From the NCBI GenBank assembly GCA_916610825.1, contig OU744453.1, forward strand, positions 19,780,301-19,844,300: DNA of 64,000 nt, written 5' to 3'. Both the position numbers and the translations under genes were made by a program. The stretch's first letter is position 1. Each line of letters starts with the position of its first letter. This stretch comes from Haliclystus octoradiatus. Taxonomy: Eukaryota; Cnidaria; Staurozoa; Stauromedusae; Haliclystidae. Shown here in pieces: positions 25,023 through 35,900 of the stretch. Below the pieces are notes generated by a model. The model saw nothing but the letters and a program-made list of their open reading frames with translations. It was not told where the DNA came from and did not search any database.

Positions 25023-28000
25023 ATGGGTGAGACATTACTTCAAAGATCAATAAAAATTGCCTGCGTTGTTTCAGCTTACTGGTAAGTCAGTGTTGTCTTA
25101 GCAACGATTTAAATGGTCTAATAATTTAACTTAGGTTCAATTTTATCAACTCTGTCATCCTGAATTATATTTATCATTAATTCAATCATTACTAGTGTTC
25201 AGCAGACTGACATATAGCCTTTCGTATTCACTGTGTTGGTATGTGTGATGATGATAGGCCTATCGTCATATCCTATCAACACCTTTTTGCAACTTTCCTG
25301 TTATCATATGTATCCGCTTGTGGCACAGACTACAGAGAAGGGCAACTGCACTACCGAGATGACACTTTTTTCTCAAAATAACCATCCTCAGATAATCTTT
25401 CCGGGGTTTCACCCTTAAATAAAACTTGAGCCTATATATAATATTAAATATTCTTGAAATTATCAAATAATTCATACGTTAAATATATTAAACATGTTTT
25501 AGTAATGATTTTGCAAACTCTCACAAGCATTTGACGATGAATTTATTGCTGTACTTCTAACAAAACATTGCTCTTGTAGGCCTATTGTACTATTTGAGTT
25601 TTGCACTGTCGCTCTTGATATTTTATTATTGGTGCTCCCAGGTACCCCTGAGTTGGGGGCAGGAGGGGCATCTCACCCTCCTGCCTGCCCTTGCAGCAGA
25701 GGGGCGGAGAGGGGCAGGTGCCCTTTTGTAGAATTATCATAGACTTTCCAGATCAACCATGGTAAATTAAGAGTCAAAATATATATGAATCGACATTGTA
25801 CAGTGTACAGCGACAACGATCGTAACTATACGTGCCTCTGACCTAGGCAATGAGTGTCCATTTTGACTGACAAAATATGTATTTTACCCGAAAAAAGGCG
25901 TGGCATTTGCATATTCTAGCAGTACTGCCGTACCTTCAAAATTGCTTTTGCCATTTTTTGTTTCAAAATTGCCCAATATTTGACTCCAATTTTATTGGGA
26001 GGGGGGACCATAACATTGTACAGAGAAAACATTTTTGCTGCAAGGTGCCCCTTATGTAGGGTCTGCCTCTGTCGACCTTGTATTTCTCCAGCACCCCTGG
26101 GCGCTCTCCCAGTTTGCAGAATGCGGAGGAGCCGCTCCGGAGATAATATTTTCAGCATCTCCAGCCTCCCGCATTATTTTTGCTTCAGAAACCGTATTAC
26201 TGCTATTTTTCTATAGAATATTGTTTTTTTGTTTTTCCGCCTGTGGAGAATTCAATAATTTGTTAAAGCACCTGTACCCACGGGCGAATATTCCTGGACG
26301 CCCCAGAGATTTCATTGAAAAACACCCTTCTCTGCAAACTGGTTGCTCACCCGAGATCTTGTCTAAGACTGCCCTTCTATGCACTATGTGTACGGCTTGG
26401 ACCAAGACTTCATGGCATTCTGGTATTTGTGTCTATTAAGCGTTTTGCAGACCTGAAACCTTAGAAAGGCTATAACAGATTTGAAAAAAAAAGATATTTT
26501 CATGATTTTTGGTTGAATTTTAACAAAAAATTCAAAATTTGTGGACTTTTTATGCTATAGCCATCGAATGATTCCAGAATGCTATCCTTGACCTATCCCC
26601 TTTGAATTTTCATTTTTTCATTTCGAAGTTTGAATTCAGCAGATAGAAATAGTACTTTTTCTCTGAATGTTTACTAGCCCATTACACAGAGTTATTGTAA
26701 TTTAATAATAGCCTAAGATGTCAAGTTGTTAAATTTAAACAGCTCTTATATTTTTGTTCTTTTAAAACATGGAAAATATGGGCCAGGTACTATAAGACAC
26801 CATTGATATATAGCTTGTGCTACAATACAAGATGTTATCTATGTCCAAGGGTCATACTAATGGGCATTATGATACAACAGAAATAATTGTTCAAAGTGAT
26901 AACAAAAGACGAAAGAGAACAACTTGTTTACAAAATGGCATTTTATATGACTTCTTAGTTAGCGTTGCAGACCGTGATTCATTCAAAAAGGAATAGGGTC
27001 TTTGTGATTTGCGCAGTTCTCTATCCAGCCGCTCCACAAAAACCTGGAGCGGAAGTTTCTGATCGATGCATGGTAAATCTATTGTTCTTAGTGAATAAAT
27101 TCATCACCTCTGTTCGATCAATTAATTGTCATAGCTACGAAGCCTAAAATAGAACTTATTGCAATCATGTCAACTGAAGTAAACAAAGTAATGTGAGAGT
27201 CCCGTTGAGAATCACCTTAATCTTGCATAATTATGTGACATGAATCTTATTCTGATCCAAGTCCCGGACAGAGAAACCTAGCAATTCACACAAACCCTAT
27301 TCTTTCGTGAATGGATGGCGGTCTGTAGCGCGTGCTAATGACTTCTATGATTTAAAATAAAAATCAATATATAAATTCTAGCACAGCAACGTTTATAGAT
27401 CACTAGCAATGTCTTACCGGGTTTAAAACTACCTTTGACGTGAAATGAAATTGGAAAACACGTGAATTTTAGTATCAAACAATGAGGCTACAAAAAGAAA
27501 ACAATGACATGACATGTTATTTTGATACACAAAGCAAAGAGTAAATTTAAAAAAACAAGGCCTTTTAGGTACAACTATTTGCAATTATCTATGATATTTA
27601 GGTATTTGTTTCATTTGGTTTTGAAATGGCCGCGGAAATCGCGAAAAACCACTGCAAACACACATTCACAAATATATGCGCATTTATAGGTATAAAATAG
27701 TAGGCATATGTCACTATTTATCTAGATGCCTTTTATTTCATTCCAGGACAATTTCAATTTCGCTAGTATTTTTGAATAAATACTTGCTTAGCAGTAGCGA
27801 AGTCAAGGTAGGCTGGTATTTAAGTTTACTTAATTCCAATAGGGTCCAGAAAGTCACTGGAATCCTGTAAAGACTTATATGTACCTGTATTGCTTTGACG
27901 AGGAAATATTTGAGGTGCTGACTAATGCTTGCGTCGTTCCTATGGGAACATATTGGCTAGTGTAATAAATTAACAAGATTTGTCTGATAGGGATATGTCA

Positions 28001-31000
28001 TCAGGGACTATTTCTATTTTTTGCAAAGATTATTGTTTTCATAAACAGAATGGTGATAGGGTTATTTAAATGCTATTTGAATAATAAATCAAAATTGTAT
28101 ATTTAAATTTCATTTTAGCGTTAAATAGTATTTCTACTGCAGAGTGCATTTTAATGTTGTCTAATAAATGCTCAAGTGTAATAAGATGAAAATACTCTAT
28201 ACTATGCAATTCCGTTTTCTCTCCAATTGATATATTTATCCATGTACTGATCTGCTTTAATTTCTGATTTCCTAATTCCATTATCTAACATATATATGAC
28301 ATAGCAACCTTTGCTGCATTTGTAAGTATGTGAATCTGATCGTAATAGGAAGGATTTACTTTCGCAGTCAGATCGGATTGGACTAATATAATTCTGTCGC
28401 ATTAAATTGGATTTTGAGAGAGTTATCAGCTTATTAGCTATTCCACCAATGGAATTGTCAGATTGAAACTGTTGCGGCTCAATTATTATGAATTACCTAC
28501 TATTACAGTCAGGGCTTGAAATAACATTCGTTAGGTCGCCGGACACGTTGACTGACATTTTCATTGTTAAATATTGATATAAAAATTTCCGTAGGTCTAA
28601 TATATTGTGTACCGTTAATGCCTAATCTCATGCCTAATCTTAAAATGTGAGAATTCATTCCTTTTATATATTATTAAAGTTATGAATTATTCTACTTTTT
28701 GATTTATTTTAATCATTAAATTAAGCTCAGAAGTATTCAGAAAGATTGTCGGACAACTTTGACCATTGACTGACAGACTTTGCCGGACATTGTCCGATGT
28801 CCGGCGCTTATTTCAAGCCCTGATTACAGTCAAATCGCAACATTGAAGATTGTTTAAAAGGCTACAAAAGTGATTGATTTTTGGGGTCAGAGTGATCTCT
28901 GTTTCGAAATTAGGAACTTAGAAGTATACAGACTGCAAATTGTTTTTACCCATTTTGAACTTTTAGGAAATCCAATCCAACACACACTTCAAGTGTACAC
29001 CATTTACTAAATGGGTTGAAACATTTGTACTTCAAATGATCATGATAAACTACCATAGGCCTACTAACCCAGAGCCATCTATTTACATAGATAGATTGTA
29101 AATAGATGGCTCTGTACTAACCTTCCTGTGTGTCTGCTGAAATGTCACAATAATTTCACTTTTTTATGTTTTTTTAATTTATTTTTCAGTTAAATGCACC
29201 TATATTCATCACTGCTTATCAATGTGTCGTTTCATTTATTATCATATGTTTACTTGGTATTTTACTTGGCGATCGACATCCATATATCGATCGATTTCCC
29301 TCCGTCTACCTTGATCTAGATACTGCCAAACAGGTATTTATACATTTATTCTTGCGGCAGTAGGATCGCACTCCCTCAATAGATTCCACGCCCCTTGTGA
29401 TGAACAGTTGTATGCTTTACTGCTGCCACTAGTCCTATCTAAAATGGAGTACTATCCTACCTATTAAATTAAATTATAAAAGTATGGCCCGTTGTAAAAT
29501 GACCAGCAGGCGCTTCGCACTTAGGATCACATGCACGCTTATTGTTATAACACAATGTTCATTGTTGACATGAATTTCATTACAAGTTAGGCTTGTGTAT
29601 AACAATTGTTTCAAAGCAAGATGGTTGAATTATGCTAAGCATAAATTCAACTTGAGCTCGCAGAAGTCGCCGGTCATTCTTGCCCCTTTAAATGTCTCAT
29701 TGAAGTATTTGACTGCACCATGGACAGTGTCTCATTTAGAATTTAGCTACTGCTACTGCATGCTAAGACATAGATATTGAAATAGTTCCACTAATGAAGA
29801 TGATAATGCAGCGATACAAAATTTGTCTGCTCTTCTTCAATATAACCGAAATGTTCATATTTGTTTAAACGTTAAGACGTTAACATAACATTAAGTATAT
29901 CATAATGCTTTTAGGTTATCAAAGTTTTGTTTAATTAAACCATATATTAAATTGTTGCACTTGAAAATGGAAATGAAGAAACAGTTACGTGTGGCAGTAA
30001 AATCTGATAGCTGGCTGCTATATACAAGTTTCGCTGAATCAAGACTTTTCTTTCACTCGCTATTTTAATGGTTACTGACATATTAATTATACAGTGAAAC
30101 ATATTATAACAGCCAATGAGATGTAGATATATTGACAATTATATACCCATGGTCTTTATATACAGGGTGGGCAGTAATTTAGATATTATTAGAATGACCA
30201 CGTATACAGGTGGTCTCTTAATAGAGGTGACCATTATAACAGTTTTGGCTGTATCTATTCATTTGTTTATCTTATTTATTTAATGTTTATTTTTTTCTGA
30301 TTTGTTATTTAGGTTATGCCTCTGTCTATAGTATTTGTTGGCATGATAACATTTAATAACCTTTGCTTACAAAACCTTGGCGTTGCATTTTATAATGTTG
30401 CGAGGGCATTAACAACAGTATTTAATGTGGTGAGTAATACCATCCTTATTACTTTTGAAAATAATTTTGTTTTGCTTTGAAACAATGCCCATAGTCCTGA
30501 AAAGGTATGTTACTAAGGTTGTGTCATTAAACATGTTAATTGAAAAATATCTCAGAAGGCAGAGTACCTGATTGGAGGGTATGTGGTTCAACCTGCTGGA
30601 GGTCTATCCATTGTCAACATAATCTAAATATCAAATTAACGTGCACAAAACTTTCAAAAGGAGAATCACATTATAATAGATGCAGTGTATCGATTTGATG
30701 CCTCAACAATCGAGGCCTACCTGCTATAAGATCAGTTATAAATTAAATCCATGCGCAAATTTGACGGTAGGAAAGTTGACGTAATTACATTTGAACACTT
30801 ATCAAAGCTGGAACTCCTGAAGTAGACTAAAGCTCAAGTTGCTCAACATGTGATTGACTCAAGGAATCTTGGTTCCTGGAAGGCCCGTACAAATTTAAAA
30901 GTTTTGTAATTGTCAAGATTTTTTCTATGTTTTGAATTTCACGTCATCATACTTTGAAGTAAGTCAAACTTCAATTGGTAGCATTTTAGATTCAATCATC

Positions 31001-31826
31001 CCAAAATGTTTTCAATCTGATGTGGCTCTGAAACTTTTGTGACACCCTGATTTAACCTGCACATGGTTGAATTTAAATTTGTACATTGAAACCTGTATAT
31101 AACAGCCACCTATGAGAAATAGATAAACTGACCACTATAGACAGGTGGCCGCTGTAACAGGTTTGACTGTACCTCTTTTAGATATTTACTTATTTTGTCC
31201 TTGGTCAATCAACGTCAATGAAAGCAATCGGCTGCTGTGGTATCATCATATCTGGTTTTGTACTTGGTGTTAACGAAGAAGGACACGGTGGTAAATTATC
31301 ATACATTGGTGTTCTATACGGTGTGCTAGGATCGTTATGTGTTTGTCTCAATGCCATTTATACAAAGAAAACAATGCCTGCGGTTGATGGTAACATATGG
31401 CGATTACAAATGTATAATAATTTCAACGCAATTTTATTATTTTTGCCACTGACATTCTTATTCGGTGAATGGAAGATTGTTAGTGACTATCCGTTACTCA
31501 TGAGCGGATATTTCTGGTCTATGATGACGCTTAGCGGTGTTTTTGGTATATCAATTGGATACATCACAGGCCTGCAAATTAAAGTGACTTCACCTCTTAC
31601 ACATAACATCAGTGGAACAGCAAAAGCATGTGCACAAACCATCATTGCTGTGTCTCATAATGGTGATATTAAAACGGTTCTTTGGTGGTTTTGTAATATG
31701 CTTGTATTGGGTGGATCAATGGCTTATACTTATGTTAAACATGGGGAGATGAAAGCACATCATTCTGATTCTGCTGCTTCTACCGAAGAGAAAGAAAAAC
31801 TCAATGGAAGTGTAGAAAAAGTATAG
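25023..31826 (+). CDS. SLC35C1: GDP-fucose transporter (SLC35C1 orthologue)
   Basis: Exons 25023-25081, 27747-27807, 29190-29333, 30313-30429 and 31182-31826 join to 341 codons plus stop, all with GT-AG borders and consistent phase. The family's product imports GDP-fucose into the Golgi lumen in exchange for GMP, feeding fucosyltransferases. Family signatures are visible in order: [61 protein letters not shown], and [20 protein letters not shown] with TAKACAQT. Many hydrophobic segments fit the ten-helix drug/metabolite transporter fold. The length is close to the vertebrate protein (about 360). The short first exon encodes [20 protein letters not shown], with the last codon split by the intron. 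Introns carry a hAT MITE and two family A MITEs, one ending 12 bp before the last exon. A polyadenylation signal is at 32021. Confidence 0.95.
25620..26440. other. Part of SLC35C1 intron 1, GC-richer block
   Basis: Between exons 1 and 2. It includes a purine/pyrimidine-rich stretch (gggcaggaggggcatctcac and gcagaggggcggagaggggc) and several chance reading frames on both strands. It stands out in base composition from its AT-rich surroundings and may be an unrecognised repeat. No coding signal is convincing. Confidence 0.4.
28510..28822. mobile_element. hAT MITE with 8 bp target duplication
   Basis: A 313 bp element begins CAGGGCTTGAAATAA and ends TTATTTCAAGCCCTG, a perfect 15 bp terminal inverted repeat. 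It is flanked by ATTACAGT at 28502-28509 and 28823-28830. An 8 bp duplication with CAGGG ends is diagnostic of hAT. The interior has repeated 'gccggaca/tgtccgg' and no coding capacity. It lies in intron 2 of SLC35C1. Confidence 0.92.
29070..29115. repeat. 18 bp perfect inverted repeat
   Basis: CAGAGCCATCTATTTACA (29070-29087) and its reverse complement (29098-29115) flank a 10 bp loop, 75 bp before SLC35C1 exon 3. Confidence 0.93.
30092..30251. mobile_element. Family A MITE, TA on both sides
   Basis: Starts CAGTGAAACATATTATAACA and ends ATAACAGTTTTGGCTG, with TA at 30090-30091 and 30252-30253. Internal 'ctttatatacaggg' and 'gaggtgaccattataac' agree with the other copies. It ends 61 bp before SLC35C1 exon 4. 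Confidence 0.8.
31084..31169. mobile_element. Family A MITE abutting a splice acceptor
   Basis: An 86 bp internally deleted copy: CATTGAAACCTGTATATAAC at the left, CTGTAACAGGTTTGACTG at the right, TA on both sides. Its end plus the TA is followed at once by CCTCTTTTAG, the acceptor of SLC35C1 exon 5. Only 12 bp separate the element from the exon, so the branch point of this intron probably lies within it. Confidence 0.85.
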
Positions 31827-32020
31827 AACAATTTGAACATGTCTTATAACGATAAACATTTTTTGTGACATTCAATGATAATAACAACTATCAGATGCAG
31901 TCAACAGTTTTACATGTGTGCTCTTATAAATGAAATCAAACCATACATCACTTTATTTGGCTGAGATAATGGTATAGTGTGGATACATCTATTAAATATA
32001 GATGTTCAATTGAATAATTA

Positions 32021-32026
32021 AATAAA
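32021..32026 (+). terminator. Polyadenylation signal of SLC35C1
   Basis: AATAAA about 195 bp after the stop codon. It is the first canonical hexamer in this 3' flank. Confidence 0.55.
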
Positions 32027-32263
32027 GAAATAAAATCGGTTTGTATGTAAATATTTATATATTTCTTCCACTGAGAAATATTGGCATGTTACACATTATC
32101 GCATATGCAATATAGGGGGATTGTATCATTTAGTTCATATATAATTTTATAACTGATGATGTATATTGTGAATGAAAAAGCAACTTACTTATTATGGGTT
32201 GTAATTTTGTGAAGCGTTGAATTATTTCAGTAATACATATAAACATTTGTTTGAAATAAAATC

Positions 32264-32318
32264 TTGTATATAAAGGTCACATGTCTATGATGGTCGACAT
32301 CTCATAGCTGACATGTTA
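32264..32318. mobile_element. Fragment of family A MITE
   Basis: TTGTATATAAAGGTCACATG followed by TCTATGATGGTCGA matches the internal part of full copies. Ends are lost. It lies between the convergent SLC35C1 and ANKRD16 genes. Confidence 0.5.
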
Positions 32319-32668
32319 TTTTACAGTTCAAAATGGAAATCAAGCAATTCAATTGGTAGAATATGGTTGAACTGATCGACCGTTCCGTGTTTTCTAACCG
32401 TAGGGGCCTATATATAGATGCAATAGATATTTGCAATTTTCGTGCGCTAAAATACTATACAATTTATGTTACGATTATATGTTCCAAATTCGACCTTTTA
32501 TTCTTTGACTAAAACAGTCATTATCAGCCGATATTCACCTTCAAGCAAGATATTATGTACCATACATTAGAAACTCTTTTTCCAGTCATGGTTACCGTAT
32601 GGACATGCTTCGTTTTTTCATTTCACCTTCTGTTTCACATAACTAAATAATTTATAGCCACTAATATT

Positions 32669-32757
32669 AGCTCTTAGCGAAAAAAGCCACTCCTCTAGAA
32701 ATAGAGGAGTGGTACGGTTGCCTTCGGTAGGGTGACACCGTCTACATTACTTTTACT
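32669..32757 (+). mobile_element. 3' fragment of the tRNA-derived SINE
   Basis: GCTCTTAGCGAAAAAAGCCA and the following 'ctcctctagaaatagagg..ttcggtaggg..accgtctacattac' match the tails of the copies at 5722-6084 and 42612-42990. The head is missing, as expected from a 5'-truncated insertion. Confidence 0.85.
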
Positions 32758-32939
32758 ATGCACAAAATATTTGATTGAATAATGACGAACTGATGGACAA
32801 ACAAACATTTTTGGAAACTCTATTTTATAGGTTAAGATGATGATAGTTTAAGATAAAAAGTCATGAAAAATGCCGATTGTATTATAATGTATATGTACAG
32901 CAAATCATGTTTATAAAATTTCTATTATTATTTATTTAT

Positions 32940-35900
32940 TTATTTATCAATATCTATGTCAATTAAAAGATCATTGATTCCTGTTCCAGGTTTTGCATAC
33001 GATAACGCTGTAGCACCAGAGATGTCTTTGAAATTCTTTGCATCATGTTGTAATAGTAACGAAACAAGTTTCAAATGCCCTCCTGCAGATGCCAAATGGA
33101 GACCTATTGAAAAATTGAACAATTTTTTAAAATCTTAAAATGTTTTTCGTGTTTTGAAACAATCTATTCAGAAGTGGGTAAAAGGGTTTGACTTTTATAT
33201 AACAACTTGAAAAATCTATTCTGGAATTCAACTTGTTTCCATTGCAACCATCCCAAAATGCGTACAGTTGTTTACAATGGTTTTACAAATGACGGAGCAG
33301 TTCGAAAGAATGTTTGATTAATACATCTTTGGAAATGTTTAATGTCAATACTCTATCCAACAAAATCAGAGAAAATCAAATGAGGCTCGAACAACGAGGA
33401 TTTTTAAACTTCAAAGGATTCAAAAGTCGGTTGAAAGTTGCCTTTATGAGTCAGTAGTTATTTTTATTGAGGATAGTTGTTTATGTGAGTTTATTTAGGG
33501 TGTGCGCTTTCGATGACCAGGATACCTTTCTAGAGCCAAGATTTGGGACCTGAGACCCAAGATGTGCCAGCCTACACCCCTGGCGACTAACTTACACCTT
33601 TTCCAAGTGAATTTCAGAAATTTCCAGAGCAGAGTGAATTTAGCGGAAGCCTGAGGATGGCGGAGATTAACGGAGATGGGCAAGGCATAAGATACTTTGT
33701 AATAATTTCTCGCCAAGCTCTGATTTAGAAATTTCTGAAATTGAATTGATAAAGGTGTCGTATGGCCACTGCCAACGTCTTACCCGTTCTTCCTGATTTG
33801 TCCTTTTCATTGACATGTACCCCTGATGCAATGATCAACTTTGCTGCTTCAAAATGCCCTTCCTATTAACAACACCAAATCAGTAAATTATTATCGTTTG
33901 TTAACATACCAATTATTCACACAGTCAAACCTGCTTTAGCGGCCACCTGTCTATAGTGGTCTCCCTAGAAATGTCATCAATATCCATGGATTTGGATATC
34001 ACTACGATTTGCTGTTCTTGAAGCACCTCTTCTGGAGATGCAACAGGCACTTCGTAAAACATTAGACAGAATAAAATTGTATTCTGTAGGTATTGCTTAC
34101 GGTAACTAATTCTAACAATGTGCTAAAGAGCTAAACATTTGACAAGAATAATGAACAACAACTTCAAAGGTATGTGTTAATGTAGCTCTTTATTATAATA
34201 ATTGATACAATATTAAAATGCTTGTTGTTGGTTGCTGACATCATGCTGACGTCGAATGGACACAGTTAAATTTAATTGGAGTAAAAAGTAAAACATTCCA
34301 CTAGCACAGTTTTCTGAAGGTTTTTGAGTAAAACAGGTCTCTGGAAGGTAAAACCATTTTACTGACCCTAACAGTGGGACATATATTATTACACCTACCT
34401 TTGCTGCCAAATGTAAAGCGCTTGATTGTTGACCGATTGTCTTGGAATTAATTTCAACACCAATTTTTATTAGTAAACGTATTGATTTAACAGCCCCGCA
34501 TAATGCAGCTTGGTGGAGGGCATTCTTTCCCATTTTATCAACACAATAAGGGTCAGCCTAACGAAGAATGGAGAGCAATGAGTACGCAAGCAGTTGACTG
34601 AGAAATCATTCTGTTTGTATCTGGTGTGTGCAGATGTTTGATCAGCGTAATATTTCATGTGTATTATCCGAAGTCAACTATAACATTACAGTAAAAAGTT
34701 ACTAGCTATCGCATGCTAGTTACAGCATCATAGACCAGAAAGCTAGCTGCTCTCTCATTACAACTATCCAAATTTGCTCTTTATTTCTTTGCTGTTTTTA
34801 TTAAAATTTTCTGGTGTTAATCACTCACTCAGGGTGTCACAAAAGTTTTGATCTTCCGGGAAATGTGTTGTTCGATTGTAAACCTTCTGGGATTAAATTT
34901 TATAATGCTTCATAGTTTTGAAGAGTTGATCTTAAAGTTTTAGAAGTTTGACTTACTTTGAAGCAAGATGTATGGATTTCAAAACACAAAAAATATGAAA
35001 TCCCAGAATAATAAATTTTGAGTAAGAAAATAATCAGGATAAAATTGTAAACCTTCTAATTTTCTGCTGGCCTTCCGGGAACCAGGTACCCAGGATCCTG
35101 CACTTTGTGACAGCCTGCACTCACCATCATGAATTTTTGATAAACTGGTTCATGAAACCCTCCATACAATGTAGAATGAACTGTTTTTATGAATCACAAG
35201 TATCTTTTTTGCAGAGGATGTTTTGCTACAATGTTTTGCTACAATGCGTTGACCAAACAAACAAACAAACAAAGACTGATGAATTGGACAAGTGATACCG
35301 AGCAATGGGGATCTTAACAGTCAAGAGAGGTTAGTCTAGTTAAAAAGGCCAATCAAATCAGAGAGTCAAGCGCATCATGACTTACATTATGTCTTTCAAT
35401 TAAAAGCGATACAATGTTGTCATGATTGCATTTGACTGCCTCCATCAATGGTGTACACCCACAACTATCTTTCTCATCTGATTCATAGAAATCACTTAAA
35501 TAAAATAAAAAGATCAAATTAGGATTTTATTAATCAATGAAAATAAGATACTCTATAAAAATAATCATCATAATTTAGCCGCCACCTGTCTACAAAGGCC
35601 ACCTGCATATAGTGGTCAACTTATCAATTTCACCTTTCAAAAATACATTTACCTTTTTAGTAGAAATACCGCAACATCACCATGTCCATGCATGGCTAGA
35701 ATCAAAAGAGAAACATCTCATGTTTGTATTGAAATGTAACCAGTTATTCGAATCCATGTTGGAACAAATAATTATGATAGTAGGCTACTCGTAATTTGAA
35801 TGTTATTATCACCTGCAGTGTGTAATGGCGTTCTGCCATTTTTGCTTTTATTTTGCCAAGAGACATGATCATACGTTAAAATCAGTTTCAACATTTTAAG

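Noticed and set aside
25980-26440. Overlapping open frames on both strands as exons
   Set aside because: They lie within SLC35C1 intron 1, overlap each other in three frames and show no family resemblance; a GC-richer block makes long frames by chance.
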